Shown piece by piece: positions 29,849 to 38,776 of a stretch of 64,000 bases of DNA. The translations under genes and the position numbers were made by a program. The stretch is from an uncultured Ilumatobacter sp. (lineage in GTDB: Bacteria; Actinomycetota; Acidimicrobiia; Acidimicrobiales; Ilumatobacteraceae). Position 1 is the first letter of the stretch, and the number at the start of each line of letters is the position of its first letter. The DNA lies in assembly GCA_905480335.1 (NCBI GenBank), contig CAJQPY010000003.1, positions 1 through 64,000 on the forward strand, given 5' to 3'. A model generated the notes under the pieces. The model was not told where the DNA came from. It saw only the letters and a program-made list of their open reading frames with translations, and made no database searches.

Positions 29849-30955
29849 TCAGCCCCGCCCGACAATCGCCGCGACAAGGTTGCCAACCAACGCAGCCCGA
29901 GCCGGCATGGTCGCAACGACGACGTGTTCCGTGTCGGCATGCGCGCCCCCACCGACGGCACCGAGTCCGTCCAAGGTCGCCACACCGATCGCTGCGGTAA
30001 AATTGCCGTCGCTCCCTCCGCCGACGGCGAGCCCGGAGATGCCCGGCGACACCTGCTCGGCGAGCGGAAATAGCGTCGCTGACGCGGACTCTGGCATCGG
30101 CGGCCGGTTGACGCCACCGAGCACGGTGACCGTCGCTGCGTCATCCACCGTGCTGAGACTCGCCATCGCCCTCTCGACACGATCCTTTTCGTTGACCGAC
30201 TCAACTCGAACATCGACCTTAATTCGCGCTGCGGCCGGAACCACGTTGTCGGCCGTGCCTGCCACGGCAACTGTCGGCGTGACCGTCGTCCCAAGATCTG
30301 CGCGTCCGATCTCGTTGATTGCCAGAACCTGGTGCGCGGTTTCAACAAGAGCGTTCACGCCGTTCTCCGGCTCGAGGCCGGCATGAGCGGCGCGACCACC
30401 GATGACAACTTCAAAGGTGCCACACCCCTTGCGACCAGTCTTCAGGCTTCCACCGTCGGCCGACGGCTCAAGCACAAGGACGTTGCCGCATTCGCGAGCT
30501 CGACCTTCGATGAGCTCACGCGAGTGGACCGAGCCGACCTCTTCGTCCGCACTGAACAGCAGTTCGACCCCGCTGAGATCGTCGAGGCGACTCAGACCGT
30601 GCAGCGCCTGAACAATGCCCCCAAGCATGTCGAAAACACCGGGCCCCGTCGCGATGCCCTCAGTGACATCAAACGGACGCTTCGCCAGCGTGCCCATCGG
30701 GAACACGGTGTCATGATGCCCGAGGATTAGGACCTGCGGGTCGCCACCTCCTTTCCAGTGCACATGCGGACCAGCGGCGCTCGAAATGAGTTCACTAGCT
30801 CCACCGAGATGGCGATCGATCATCGCCCCAAGTGCAACGGCTGACGCGTCGAGCGCATCGAGGTCGAGTGATGGCGACTCGATTTCGACGAGTGCTGCCA
30901 GATCGGTGAGCATCATGTCGAGGTCGAACACGTCGGCAGAGATCATGTCAATCAC
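29849..30955 (-). CDS. M20 family metallopeptidase (carboxypeptidase G2-like)
   Basis: A 368-residue zinc-dependent amidohydrolase/exopeptidase. LILGHHDTVFP has the first zinc His and the Asp two residues on, ATGPGVFDMLGG the bridging Asp, and LFSADEEVGS the catalytic Glu pair. A dimerisation domain with GRAAHAGLEPENGVNA follows, and GAVGGGAHADTEHV near the C-terminus supplies the last ligand. CPG2-like members cleave C-terminal Glu from folates or dipeptides, but the substrate is not determinable here. The downstream SDR gene is six bases away. Confidence 0.92.
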   Translation of the reverse strand: MIDMISADVFDLDMMLTDLAALVEIESPSLDLDALDASAVALGAMIDRHLGGASELISSAAGPHVHWKGGGDPQVLILGHHDTVFPMGTLAKRPFDVTEGIATGPGVFDMLGGIVQALHGLSRLDDLSGVELLFSADEEVGSVHSRELIEGRARECGNVLVLEPSADGGSLKTGRKGCGTFEVVIGGRAAHAGLEPENGVNALVETAHQVLAINEIGRADLGTTVTPTVAVAGTADNVVPAAARIKVDVRVESVNEKDRVERAMASLSTVDDAATVTVLGGVNRPPMPESASATLFPLAEQVSPGISGLAVGGGSDGNFTAAIGVATLDGLGAVGGGAHADTEHVVVATMPARAALVGNLVAAIVGRG

Positions 30956-31000
30956 GAGCTCAGGTTACGTCCAGCTGCAGACTCGTGCGATCCTTCGGAC

Positions 31001-33394
31001 ATGAAGAAATGTCTCTCGGCCGGAATTGTTTCCGTTGCACTCGTCGCCGCTGCGTGTTCCAGCGGAGACGCACCAGGATCCTCGGACGGCACGGCTGCGA
31101 CCGGCTCACAGGCATCGTCCGAAACCTACGAAACCGTCGGCGACGAGGTCAACGACGAGCCAGCACCGACGATTGCGAAAACAGCCACGAGCAGACAGGA
31201 AAATGGTTCGGTCTCGCTCGACGGGACGATTAATGCCGAAATTTTTGCCGGCGTCGAGCAGATCATGCTGCTCGATGCAACACCTGGCGCCGAGTTCGTA
31301 TTCGTCACCAACGAAAACATCGATGAGACATTCGCCACGGGCGTTGCAGACGACTACGGCTCGCTAGTTTTGCGTGGTCTCGATGCTGACGTCGACTACC
31401 GGATCGGTGACGGCGAAGTGCTGACCGCACCGGTCGATGTCTTGGCGCGCGAAGAGCACCCCGATTCGGCGTTCTACACCGATCAACGATTGGCGGTGAA
31501 CCGCACCGACATCACCGGCTTCGACTACATCAAGACACGTGACGGCACCACCCTCGGCGCGTACATCGTTCTACCCGGACCGCCCGAGGATGGCCCTTAT
31601 CCAACCTTAGTCGAGTACTCCGGCTACTCACCGAGCAACCCTGAGCAGGGAGCGGGCTTCGCCACGCTCTTTCAGTCGCTCGGCTACGCCTACGTCGGCG
31701 TGAACATGCGTGGCACCGGGTGCAGCGGCGGCTCGTTTCAATTCTTTGAGTACACACAATCAACCGACGGCTACGACGTCATCGAAGCAGTAGCTGCGCA
31801 GCCGTGGGTTGCTGGCAACAGCGTCGGCATGGTTGGCATTTCCTACCCAGGAATCAGCCAGTTGTTTGTCGCACGAACACAGCCGCCGAGTCTCAAGGCG
31901 ATCACTCCGCTCTCGGTGAACGACGATACGTACCAGGGCACCCTGTACCCAGGCGGCATTCTCAATACAGGGTTCGCAGTGAGGTGGGCAGAGGAGCGGT
32001 TCGACTCGGCGCTTCCGTCAATCGACCCGAACGGCCAACCGATCGACACCGGACAGGGGTGGACCATCGACCAGATTGCAACGGGCGACGACGAGTGCGC
32101 TGCCAACCAGGGTGCACGACTCCAGAATCCAAACACCTCCGACGAGATTCGGGCGAATGAGTTTTATGACCCAACAGTCGGCGACGAGTTGGCGCCGCAA
32201 CTCTTCGTCGACGAAATCGAGGTTCCGACGTTCCTCTCCGGGGCATGGCAGGACGAGCAGACCGGTGGCCGCTTCCCGACCATGCTCGATCGGTTCACCG
32301 GCACGGATCGCTTCTACGCAACGATGGTCAACGGGCTTCACACCGAGTCGATCAGCCCCTCGGTACTCCCGCGCATGCTGGAGTTCCTCGACCTCTACGT
32401 CGCCGAGAGAACGCCCGACCTCGCACCCGCACGGGCCGTTTCGCCGATCCTTGCCGCTGGGATCTGGGGCACCGACGAAGTCGGTGAGATCCCCGATCGA
32501 TTTGCCGGAATGGAATACGCCGACGCCCTCGCTGCGTTTGAGGCCGAACCACCCATCGAAGTCCTGTTCGAACAGGGAGCGGCAGATGGCTCGACGCCAC
32601 TCGCCCCACTCGCTCGGTTCAGTGAGCGTTTCGACGCTTGGCCGATTCCATCGGTCGAGCCGACGGTCTGGCACCTCGGCCCCGACTCACTCACCTCCAA
32701 CCCTGTCCCAGACGAGGCTCGCGTCGAATACCAAGCGCGGCCCGACACCTCGCCAGCGACCTATTGGACGGGCAACTCGTCAGACCTTTGGCGAACCGAC
32801 GTCGAGTGGAACTGGCCGGAACCGGCCGAGGGGACGTTCGCTGACTTTCGCTCCGAGCCTTTAGACGAGACCCTCACGATGATCGGATCCGGGTCTGCCG
32901 ACTTGTGGATCACGAGCACCATGGGCGATACCGACCTTGAAGTCACCCTTACCGAGGTGCTTCCCGACGGCAGCGAGGTACTTGTGCAGTCTGGATGGCT
33001 GCGAGCCAGCCACCGAGCCCTCGATGAGTCAGCGTCCACCGCCCTTCGTCCCGTGCACACGCACCTTGAGGCAGATGTTGCGCTGCTCCCGGACCCCACG
33101 GACGAGGACGCCGAGACGACTGATGTGTTCAGACTCGCTCGCGTCGAGATTTTCCCGTTCGCCCACGTCTTCCGCGCCGGCTCCCAGATTCGACTGATGG
33201 TCGACGCCCCGGGTGGCAACCGCGCCGTGTGGGAGTTCGACACGATCGCCGATGGCGAGCAGGTCCAGATCGGACTCGGACCATCGACGCCGTCCCAGCT
33301 CGTGCTTCCCGTCGTTCCTGCGGTCGAGTCACCCGTCGACGCTCCCGCCTGCGGTTCGCTCCGCGGGCAGCCGTGTCGCCCAGCAACGTCGTGA
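31001..33394 (+). CDS. CocE/NonD-type alpha/beta hydrolase lipoprotein (X-Pro dipeptidyl-peptidase family)
   Basis: A 797-residue exported hydrolase. The signal MKKCLSAGIVSVALVAAAC has lipobox Cys19. After a Ser/Thr/acidic linker and an N-terminal beta domain, the hydrolase core reads RDGTTLGAYIVLPG, YAYVGVNMRGTGCSGGS and VGMVGISYPGISQLFVA, with nucleophile Ser281 in GISYPG, the CocE signature. The C-terminal half contains the jelly-roll PepX_C domain (DLWITSTMGDTDLEVTLTEV, RLMVDAPGG). It likely cleaves an ester or X-Pro peptide outside the membrane. It is divergent from the M20 gene, 45 bases apart. Confidence 0.92.
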   Translation: MKKCLSAGIVSVALVAAACSSGDAPGSSDGTAATGSQASSETYETVGDEVNDEPAPTIAKTATSRQENGSVSLDGTINAEIFAGVEQIMLLDATPGAEFVFVTNENIDETFATGVADDYGSLVLRGLDADVDYRIGDGEVLTAPVDVLAREEHPDSAFYTDQRLAVNRTDITGFDYIKTRDGTTLGAYIVLPGPPEDGPYPTLVEYSGYSPSNPEQGAGFATLFQSLGYAYVGVNMRGTGCSGGSFQFFEYTQSTDGYDVIEAVAAQPWVAGNSVGMVGISYPGISQLFVARTQPPSLKAITPLSVNDDTYQGTLYPGGILNTGFAVRWAEERFDSALPSIDPNGQPIDTGQGWTIDQIATGDDECAANQGARLQNPNTSDEIRANEFYDPTVGDELAPQLFVDEIEVPTFLSGAWQDEQTGGRFPTMLDRFTGTDRFYATMVNGLHTESISPSVLPRMLEFLDLYVAERTPDLAPARAVSPILAAGIWGTDEVGEIPDRFAGMEYADALAAFEAEPPIEVLFEQGAADGSTPLAPLARFSERFDAWPIPSVEPTVWHLGPDSLTSNPVPDEARVEYQARPDTSPATYWTGNSSDLWRTDVEWNWPEPAEGTFADFRSEPLDETLTMIGSGSADLWITSTMGDTDLEVTLTEVLPDGSEVLVQSGWLRASHRALDESASTALRPVHTHLEADVALLPDPTDEDAETTDVFRLARVEIFPFAHVFRAGSQIRLMVDAPGGNRAVWEFDTIADGEQVQIGLGPSTPSQLVLPVVPAVESPVDAPACGSLRGQPCRPATS

Positions 33395-33490
33395 GTTTTC
33401 GGCTCATAACCTTGCGGGCGTCAGACCCATTCCGAGAGTGGGGAACCCGCAGCACACACAACAGACAGGTCGCCCTGCCAGACTGACCGG

Positions 33491-34318
33491 GTGAGCTCAG
33501 GGGATCATCGGCGCGAATTAGCGGAATTTCTTCGCGCCCGCCGCGAGTCGATCCGCCCCGCACAGGTGGGGCTTCCAGCCGGACGGGGACGACGCACACC
33601 CGGACTTCGACGAGAGGAGGTGGCGCTGCTCGCCGGCGTGTCAATCACTTGGTACACGTGGCTCGAACAGGGGCGGCAGATCAACGCATCCGACGACGTC
33701 CTACTGTCGATCGCTCGAGCGTTGCGACTGGACGATGCAGGACAGGCGCACCTCCTTGCGCTGACGGATCCAGGCACGGCATCGGCTGAAACTCCCACCG
33801 AGGCGCCAAGCGCACTCGTGCGCCTTCTCGATGCCTTAATGCCATCACCCGCTTACGTTCTCGGACCGCACTGGGAGTTCGTTGCTTGGAACGACGCTCA
33901 GGAGCGTCTGTATCCCCGTCTCCCCGAGCTGAAAGCGCCTCGACGAAACCTGCTCTGGGTGTTGTTCGCTGATCCGTCGGCACGCGACTTGATCGTCGAC
34001 TGGGACATCCACGCCCGTCAGGCGCTCGCGGAGTTTCGCTCAGCTACGTCGACGCTTCGCCACGACACAGCGATGGTCGAATTGGTTGACATGCTCACTA
34101 CTGAGAGCGACGATTTCGCCCAATGGTGGCCGGAGCACGACGTGTCGGAGTTTGAGACCAGGCTGCGACGTTTTGCACACCCCTCCGCAGGCGAGCTCAC
34201 CTTTGAGTACCAGCAGCTGACCCCCGCTGAGTGGCCTTCGTTACGTGTTGTGGCGCAACTCGGTCTTCCGGGCGATGATTCGGCAGAACGGCTTGCCGTT
34301 CGTCACTACCTCGTCTGA
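33491..34318 (+). CDS. XRE-family regulator with MmyB-like ligand-binding domain
   Basis: A 275-residue transcription regulator with GTG start. Residues about 8-75 are a helix-turn-helix domain (RRTPGLRREEVALLAGVSIT, then WYTWLEQGRQINASDDVL), the hallmark of the MmyB-like family. The C-terminal part (PAYVLGPHWEFVAWNDAQER, NLLWVLFADPSARDLIVDW) is the MmyB PAS-like ligand domain that binds fatty acids in studied members. Such proteins often control a neighbouring gene; here that could be the hydrolase upstream or genes in the following patch. Confidence 0.9.
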   Translation: MSSGDHRRELAEFLRARRESIRPAQVGLPAGRGRRTPGLRREEVALLAGVSITWYTWLEQGRQINASDDVLLSIARALRLDDAGQAHLLALTDPGTASAETPTEAPSALVRLLDALMPSPAYVLGPHWEFVAWNDAQERLYPRLPELKAPRRNLLWVLFADPSARDLIVDWDIHARQALAEFRSATSTLRHDTAMVELVDMLTTESDDFAQWWPEHDVSEFETRLRRFAHPSAGELTFEYQQLTPAEWPSLRVVAQLGLPGDDSAERLAVRHYLV

Positions 34319-34902
34319 GTCATTGACCGGCTGGAGGGACGGTCGGGGGGCATGAAAGGGGCGGAGGAACTCGTCTTGGACTACCTAAACACTTCTTAAA
34401 GGGAACTTCTTGAGATCTGTGTGTTGATGCGCAGCACAATGACACCGCCAAATCGCACGGGCTGCCAGTCGAGAGAGCTGCAACTTCTGCGCTGTCCCCG
34501 CTCAGAATGCTCTACGTCAGGGTTGCTCGGAGCTTTCGCTTTCAATCTCTACTTTCGATCATGGCGCTGGGGTGATCAATTCTCATCCACGTCGCTTTTG
34601 TTACGTCTGTGCTCGGTTTTGAGGGCTCGCAGCACAAACGATTCGACAAAGCCGGTACGCCTGGGGTCGTTTGTTGTCAACCATGTACCCCGAAGAAAAT
34701 TGAGTGATAGGCCACAGGCACCACCCGTGGTGAGCAGTTGAGGTGCGCAACCTGCGCCTAATGCCCGTCCGGTACGAAGCTGCGAGGAAATTCCGCGGAA
34801 ACCGATCACGACGTCGTCCGCACGCAGATGCTCTGATGCCACGCGGCAGCGTCAGGTACGACCGTGTGCCGGACGCAAAAGATGAATCCAATCAGCTTTC
34901 AA
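34319..34902. other. 584-base stretch without recognisable genes, lower GC
   Basis: No frame on either strand has family motifs or a convincing start. Composition is visibly less GC-rich than the surroundings and includes short repeats such as CTTCTTAAAGGGAACTTCTT near 34391. It marks the left edge of a patch (about 34.3-37.5 kb) of unusual composition and content, and may contain decayed sequence. Confidence 0.4.
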
Positions 34903-35922
34903 TTACGGAGCTGCGACCAAAGCGGCAGTGGCTATCGCGCGGATGTCAACTTCATATGCGTTGACCGCAGGCAGGTTCATGGGATTGACTCCGTAGATTG
35001 AATTGAGCCAGATCAATGTTCCCGTATCTCTGGTCATGTCGGATGCATGGCCCTTTTTGTCAGTAAAGACTGATGATGATTTCGATCCAACCAAATCTCT
35101 CAGCTCGGGAATCAGACCTCTTTCGTATTTGCTACGTATTTCGTAGACCGCTGCACCGTGGTAGAATGCAACGACCTCTGCGCCACCTGACGCGGCGCTC
35201 ACGCTCTCGGCTAGTAGTTGGTAATCAGGGTAGGCGGCATCCGTAAGAGCTCTGTGCTCAGCAGCCGACGCATATTCTTCTGGATAGTCCCTCCATGGCA
35301 TTGCAAACCGAAAACGCGTTTCAGGATTTCGTGCAAGTGCGTACGCGACGATATCGAACAGTGCCTGGTCATATTGGAAACCAGTCTCTACAAACTCCTT
35401 TGAGCAGCAAATAAGAACAACAACGTCGACAGCACCATCATTCAGCTGTTCTTGGATACGCGCTCGAACCGCAGGGTCTTCCCACATCGCTTGCGGGGTA
35501 CCTTTTTCTCCTCCGCGGAACACAATTCGTTGCTCGTGCCCATCGATTCCGGCTAAGAGCGTTGCCCAAGCCATTCTCTCAGCGAATGGTCGACCGAAAC
35601 TGTGGCCGGCATACAGAACCGTAAGACCATCCGGTTGGTGCTGATGAAGCCGAACAGCGGGCTGGAATTCGCTGTTCGGCAGCGGGCTGGCACTTCGATT
35701 GAGAGCGACAAAAGGTACGGAGCCTGGCGCCTGGCTGGTAGCGACGAGGACTGCTGTCTCAAGCAGCGAAGCTGTGCTGGTCGTGGCAGCTGAGGGTTCC
35801 TGCTCAGCTTTCGCCGGAGCAGGAATGGCTGACGGCGGCGGGAACGGCTTGGCTGAACTGTCAGTAAATGAAGTCAGCAACAGTGCCGCAACTGCCGAAG
35901 CGCACGCCAACTGCTTCTTCAC
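34903..35922 (-). CDS. Secreted SGNH-hydrolase-like protein
   Basis: A 339-residue protein starting at GTG 35922 with a signal peptide (VKKQLACASAVAALLLTSFT), then a Pro/Ala/Thr linker to about residue 95. The globular part begins GLTVLYAGHSFGRPFAERM; the GHSF element resembles SGNH block I (nucleophile Ser108). DKKGHASDMTRDTGTLIWLN near the end could supply the Asp/His pair, though not in a canonical DxxH. Two adjacent Cys (VVLICCSKEF) are in the middle. Hydrolytic function is inferred from these motifs only. Codon choice is less GC-rich than in neighbours, suggesting transfer. Upstream in-frame ATGs up to 36072 are not supported by signal-peptide position. Confidence 0.6.
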   Translation of the reverse strand: MKKQLACASAVAALLLTSFTDSSAKPFPPPSAIPAPAKAEQEPSAATTSTASLLETAVLVATSQAPGSVPFVALNRSASPLPNSEFQPAVRLHQHQPDGLTVLYAGHSFGRPFAERMAWATLLAGIDGHEQRIVFRGGEKGTPQAMWEDPAVRARIQEQLNDGAVDVVVLICCSKEFVETGFQYDQALFDIVAYALARNPETRFRFAMPWRDYPEEYASAAEHRALTDAAYPDYQLLAESVSAASGGAEVVAFYHGAAVYEIRSKYERGLIPELRDLVGSKSSSVFTDKKGHASDMTRDTGTLIWLNSIYGVNPMNLPAVNAYEVDIRAIATAALVAAP

Positions 35923-36287
35923 TACTGGGACTATACATCCACGCAGGAATTTCTGCTGGGCGGACTGCGTCCGTAATGACTGGCTGGCTGCCAGGCTGTC
36001 TTCACGCCAAAGATTCCGATCACGGTCAGCGGGAAATGATGGATCCGAGAGCATGCACCTGTTCACAACCACCCTTCACCCTCATGCGACCACAGGCGTT
36101 CACGCATCCGTGCAGACAAGTCTCAAATTTCCTGAGAGGTATTGCAGCGTTACCTGCCATGCCCATCTGGGCTGACCTCCTCCGGTCAAAGGGCATCACT
36201 TGCTCAACAAGCCTCAAATGCCGGGACCGACACCGGTGCAACAAGAGTGGTCCGTGTCGCTTACTAGTCAGATTGCCTGCTAATCTC

Positions 36288-36305
36288 TGTTAGTTAAACC
36301 TAACA
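36288..36305. promoter_or_regulatory. Palindromic operator resembling a DtxR/IdeR iron box
   Basis: TGTTAG-TTAAAC-CTAACA is a perfect 6+6+6 inverted repeat ending six bases before the GTG of the FEA1-like gene. Its TTAG...CTAA arms match the core of the iron-box consensus (TTAGGTTAGSCTAACCTAA) at 11 of 19 positions by eye. A TAATCT at 36281-36286 could be the -10 box, which would put the palindrome over the transcription start, a repression position. Confidence 0.5.
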
Positions 36306-36311
36306 CTTACT

Positions 36312-37469
36312 GTGACCCATCCATCCCGGAAGCTCGCCGCTACGGGCATTGCACTAGCGATCGCTCTCGCAGCGTGCGGCAGCGACGACTCAAGTTCCTC
36401 TGGTACTTCGGCCCCCGCTACCGCAGCCCCCGGTTCTGCAGCCCCAACCCCCGATACCGCAGCCCTAGAGGTCGACGTCGACCCTCCCGCAGATGAGCCG
36501 AAGGCACCAACGGAGGATGCGACTTCGATGGACGTCGGCTACGCGTATGCCTCAAACGTCGATAGCCACCGCCTCGTTGTCGTTGATGTCTGTGACGTCA
36601 AGGACCTGCTTGATAGCGACCCGATCGACTTCGACGCGATCAACGGGATCTACACCGACGGAAAGAACTCGGTGAAGGACGACGGTGTGAGAACGATTGC
36701 CGGATTTGCAACCGGCGAAGACAAAAAGCACGGTTTGTCGGACTTTTATGGCACGCCAGCACCACTCGACGAATTCGTCTCGTCGGCGATCGCTGGAACC
36801 GGCGTCTTTGAAGGCACCTCAGACAACGTCCGCTCCCAGGGTGTCGAAAAGGGAATTCAGAACCAGATCATGGTTGCGTGGGTCGTGCACGAACTGAACT
36901 CGGCAATTGCAAAGGGTCAAGAAGGCAATTTCGATGTGTCGAGTGGCGCTGTCCACAACTGGCACGAGGGCTGGGCGTTTTACGCCGGCGCAGAGCCCGG
37001 GTGTGGCCCCTACGGCACTGCCGACAAACGTGGCGAGAACTTCGGCACGCTCACTGACGGCGACACCTCAGCTGCGAATGAAGCGATCCTTGCTGCCATG
37101 ATTGCGGGTCGAGATTCCCTGCTTGCTTCGGATGTGGCAGGCGCCGAAGCGGCGGCCGCTGAAGTGGTCAAGAACGTGGCGATCACGTACAGCCAGGCAG
37201 TGATCCGATATGCCACCAAAATCGCCGACGATGTGGCGGCGGGCGACCTGGATGCAGCTGCCAAGCACGCAGCTGAGGGTCTCGCCTTCTGGCGGGTCAT
37301 CGAAGCGTATTTGGTGCCGGCAGGAGCCGACGGCGAAACGATCAACGCAGTCTTCGCTCTCGATGGCGCCTACGGCTCCGACGGTGGTGCTGATGAGGTG
37401 CGTGCTGCACTCCAGCCTGCGTGGGATGCGCTGGGCATCACCGATGCCGACATCGGGACCCTGAGCTGA
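36312..37469 (+). CDS. FEA1-like (low-iron-inducible periplasmic) lipoprotein
   Basis: A 385-residue lipoprotein with GTG start: signal VTHPSRKLAATGIALAIALAAC (Cys22), then a Ser/Ala/Pro linker to about residue 75. The helical domain carries HNWHEGWAFYAGAEPGCGPY followed by ADKRGENFGT, the pattern I associate with the algal iron-assimilatory FEA1/H43 family and its bacterial lipoprotein relatives. A role in extracellular iron capture is inferred from that resemblance and from the iron-box-like palindrome directly upstream. A strong terminator follows. It is flanked by a truncated PfkB gene and an atypical secreted protein, so it may be laterally acquired. Confidence 0.65.
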   Translation: MTHPSRKLAATGIALAIALAACGSDDSSSSGTSAPATAAPGSAAPTPDTAALEVDVDPPADEPKAPTEDATSMDVGYAYASNVDSHRLVVVDVCDVKDLLDSDPIDFDAINGIYTDGKNSVKDDGVRTIAGFATGEDKKHGLSDFYGTPAPLDEFVSSAIAGTGVFEGTSDNVRSQGVEKGIQNQIMVAWVVHELNSAIAKGQEGNFDVSSGAVHNWHEGWAFYAGAEPGCGPYGTADKRGENFGTLTDGDTSAANEAILAAMIAGRDSLLASDVAGAEAAAAEVVKNVAITYSQAVIRYATKIADDVAAGDLDAAAKHAAEGLAFWRVIEAYLVPAGADGETINAVFALDGAYGSDGGADEVRAALQPAWDALGITDADIGTLS

Positions 37470-37480
37470 GTTGATTCTTG

Positions 37481-37522
37481 CCGTGGGTGCGAGCGACGTC
37501 GAGATGTCGCTCGCACCCACGG
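37481..37522. terminator. Strong intrinsic terminator after the FEA1-like gene
   Basis: CCGTGGGTGCGAGCGAC (37481-37497) pairs perfectly with GTCGCTCGCACCCACGG (37506-37522): a 17-base stem with an 8-base loop, 11 bases past the stop codon. A short C/T-rich run follows. It overlaps the broken end of the PfkB fragment. Confidence 0.85.
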
Positions 37523-37713
37523 TCCCCTTCCAATCGATCACGCAAAAGCGAACCGAACCGGTTAACAGACAGACCGCCGACAAATTCGACCTCGGCCCCG
37601 AGTAGATCTGCGGCTCGTGCCGTGTCATAGGGCGCCCCGCCGAGTGACGCCTCGACGGTTCCGATCGGCGTGGTAGCGATATCCACAAGTGCTTCCCCGA
37701 CGACGACGATCAC
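37519..37713 (-). pseudogene. Truncated PfkB-family sugar kinase (N-terminal fragment)
   Basis: From a GTG at 37713 the minus strand reads VIVVVGEALVDIATTPIGTV, then SLGGAPYDTARAADLLGAEV and EFVGGLSVNRFGSLLRDRL. This is the N-terminal third of a fructokinase/ribokinase-like enzyme (GEALVD start, GG substrate motif, FGxxL). Homology stops after about 65 residues exactly where the terminator hairpin of the FEA1-like gene begins; the catalytic GxGD region is absent. The remaining frame continues into non-homologous sequence. The gene seems cut by the insertion or rearrangement that brought in the patch to its left. Confidence 0.75.
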
Positions 37714-37868
37714 GACGAGATGCGTGCCACTCCGAGATGCGCGCGTTCTGGGCTGACACCCGGGCACCTAACGGCAGCTACTGCGCTGGCTCCTGGGTTA
37801 CACGCAGATATCGTTCTGGAAGTAGCAGCTCGCAACCCGACACAACCACCACGGACACCGGGAGATTG

Positions 37869-38759
37869 ATGGACACCAGCGACCTGAACACCGGACACCC
37901 CAGCAAAATCGGCGGATTTGCGACTCGCATAGGCCTGCTAGTCACCACGAACATCGCAGTGATTGCACTGTTCACGTTCGTTGCATCGATCTTCGGGTTA
38001 GATCCGCAGAGCATTATCGGACTCACGATTTTCGCGGCGTTGTTCGGGTTCGGCGGGTCGTTGGTGTCGCTTGCGCTATCGAAGAAGATCGCAAAGCGCT
38101 CGACAGGCGCCGCAGTTATCGAGAATCCACGCTCCCAGACAGAGCAATGGCTGCTCGACACCGTGGCTCGTTTGGCGCGAGATGCCGGCATCGACACTCC
38201 GGAGGTTGCAATTTACGACTCGCCGATACCGAATGCCTTCGCGACCGGCGCGAAACGCAACGACGCGCTGGTCGCCGTCAGCATTGGCCTCCTTCGGCAG
38301 ATGAAGGTCGAGGAGGTCGAAGCGGTGTTGGCTCACGAAGTTGCCCACGTCGCGAACGGCGACATGGTCACCCTTACGCTCATTCAGGGCGTGCTGAACA
38401 CGTTCGTGATCCTCATCTCACGCATCATCGCCAACGTGGTCGTTAGCGATCGGGGTGGCCGCGGGACATACTTCATCGTCGTCATCGTTCTTCAGATGAT
38501 TCTCGGCTTCTTCGCCAGCATGATCGTGGCGTGGTTCAGCCGACGGCGTGAGTTCCGTGCCGACGCCGGCTCGGGCCAGCTGACCAGCAACCCACAGATG
38601 GTCTCGGCACTCCAGGCGCTGCAGCGCCAGCACACCGAGGACACACTTCCCGACGAAGTTGCGGCGTTCGGCATCCGCTCAAGCACTGCCACCGGCGTTC
38701 GCAAGCTATTCTCGTCCCACCCACCGTTGGAGGAGCGAATTGCTGCGCTGCAACGCTGA
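37869..38759 (+). CDS. htpX: HtpX-type M48 membrane metalloprotease
   Basis: A 296-residue inner-membrane zinc protease for quality control of membrane proteins. Two N-terminal helices (about 20-42 and 48-72) precede the catalytic domain. VLAHEVAHVANGD contains HEVAH (156-160), and the third ligand Glu is in SRRREFRADAGSG. Two further hydrophobic helices lie between these. SSHPPLEERIAAL is the usual C-terminal motif. A GGGAG four bases ahead of the ATG supports this start. The region upstream (37714-37868) should hold its promoter. Convergent with ppgK, 17 bases apart. Confidence 0.95.
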   Translation: MDTSDLNTGHPSKIGGFATRIGLLVTTNIAVIALFTFVASIFGLDPQSIIGLTIFAALFGFGGSLVSLALSKKIAKRSTGAAVIENPRSQTEQWLLDTVARLARDAGIDTPEVAIYDSPIPNAFATGAKRNDALVAVSIGLLRQMKVEEVEAVLAHEVAHVANGDMVTLTLIQGVLNTFVILISRIIANVVVSDRGGRGTYFIVVIVLQMILGFFASMIVAWFSRRREFRADAGSGQLTSNPQMVSALQALQRQHTEDTLPDEVAAFGIRSSTATGVRKLFSSHPPLEERIAALQR

Positions 38760-38776
38760 GGCGTCCAGCCAGAGTC

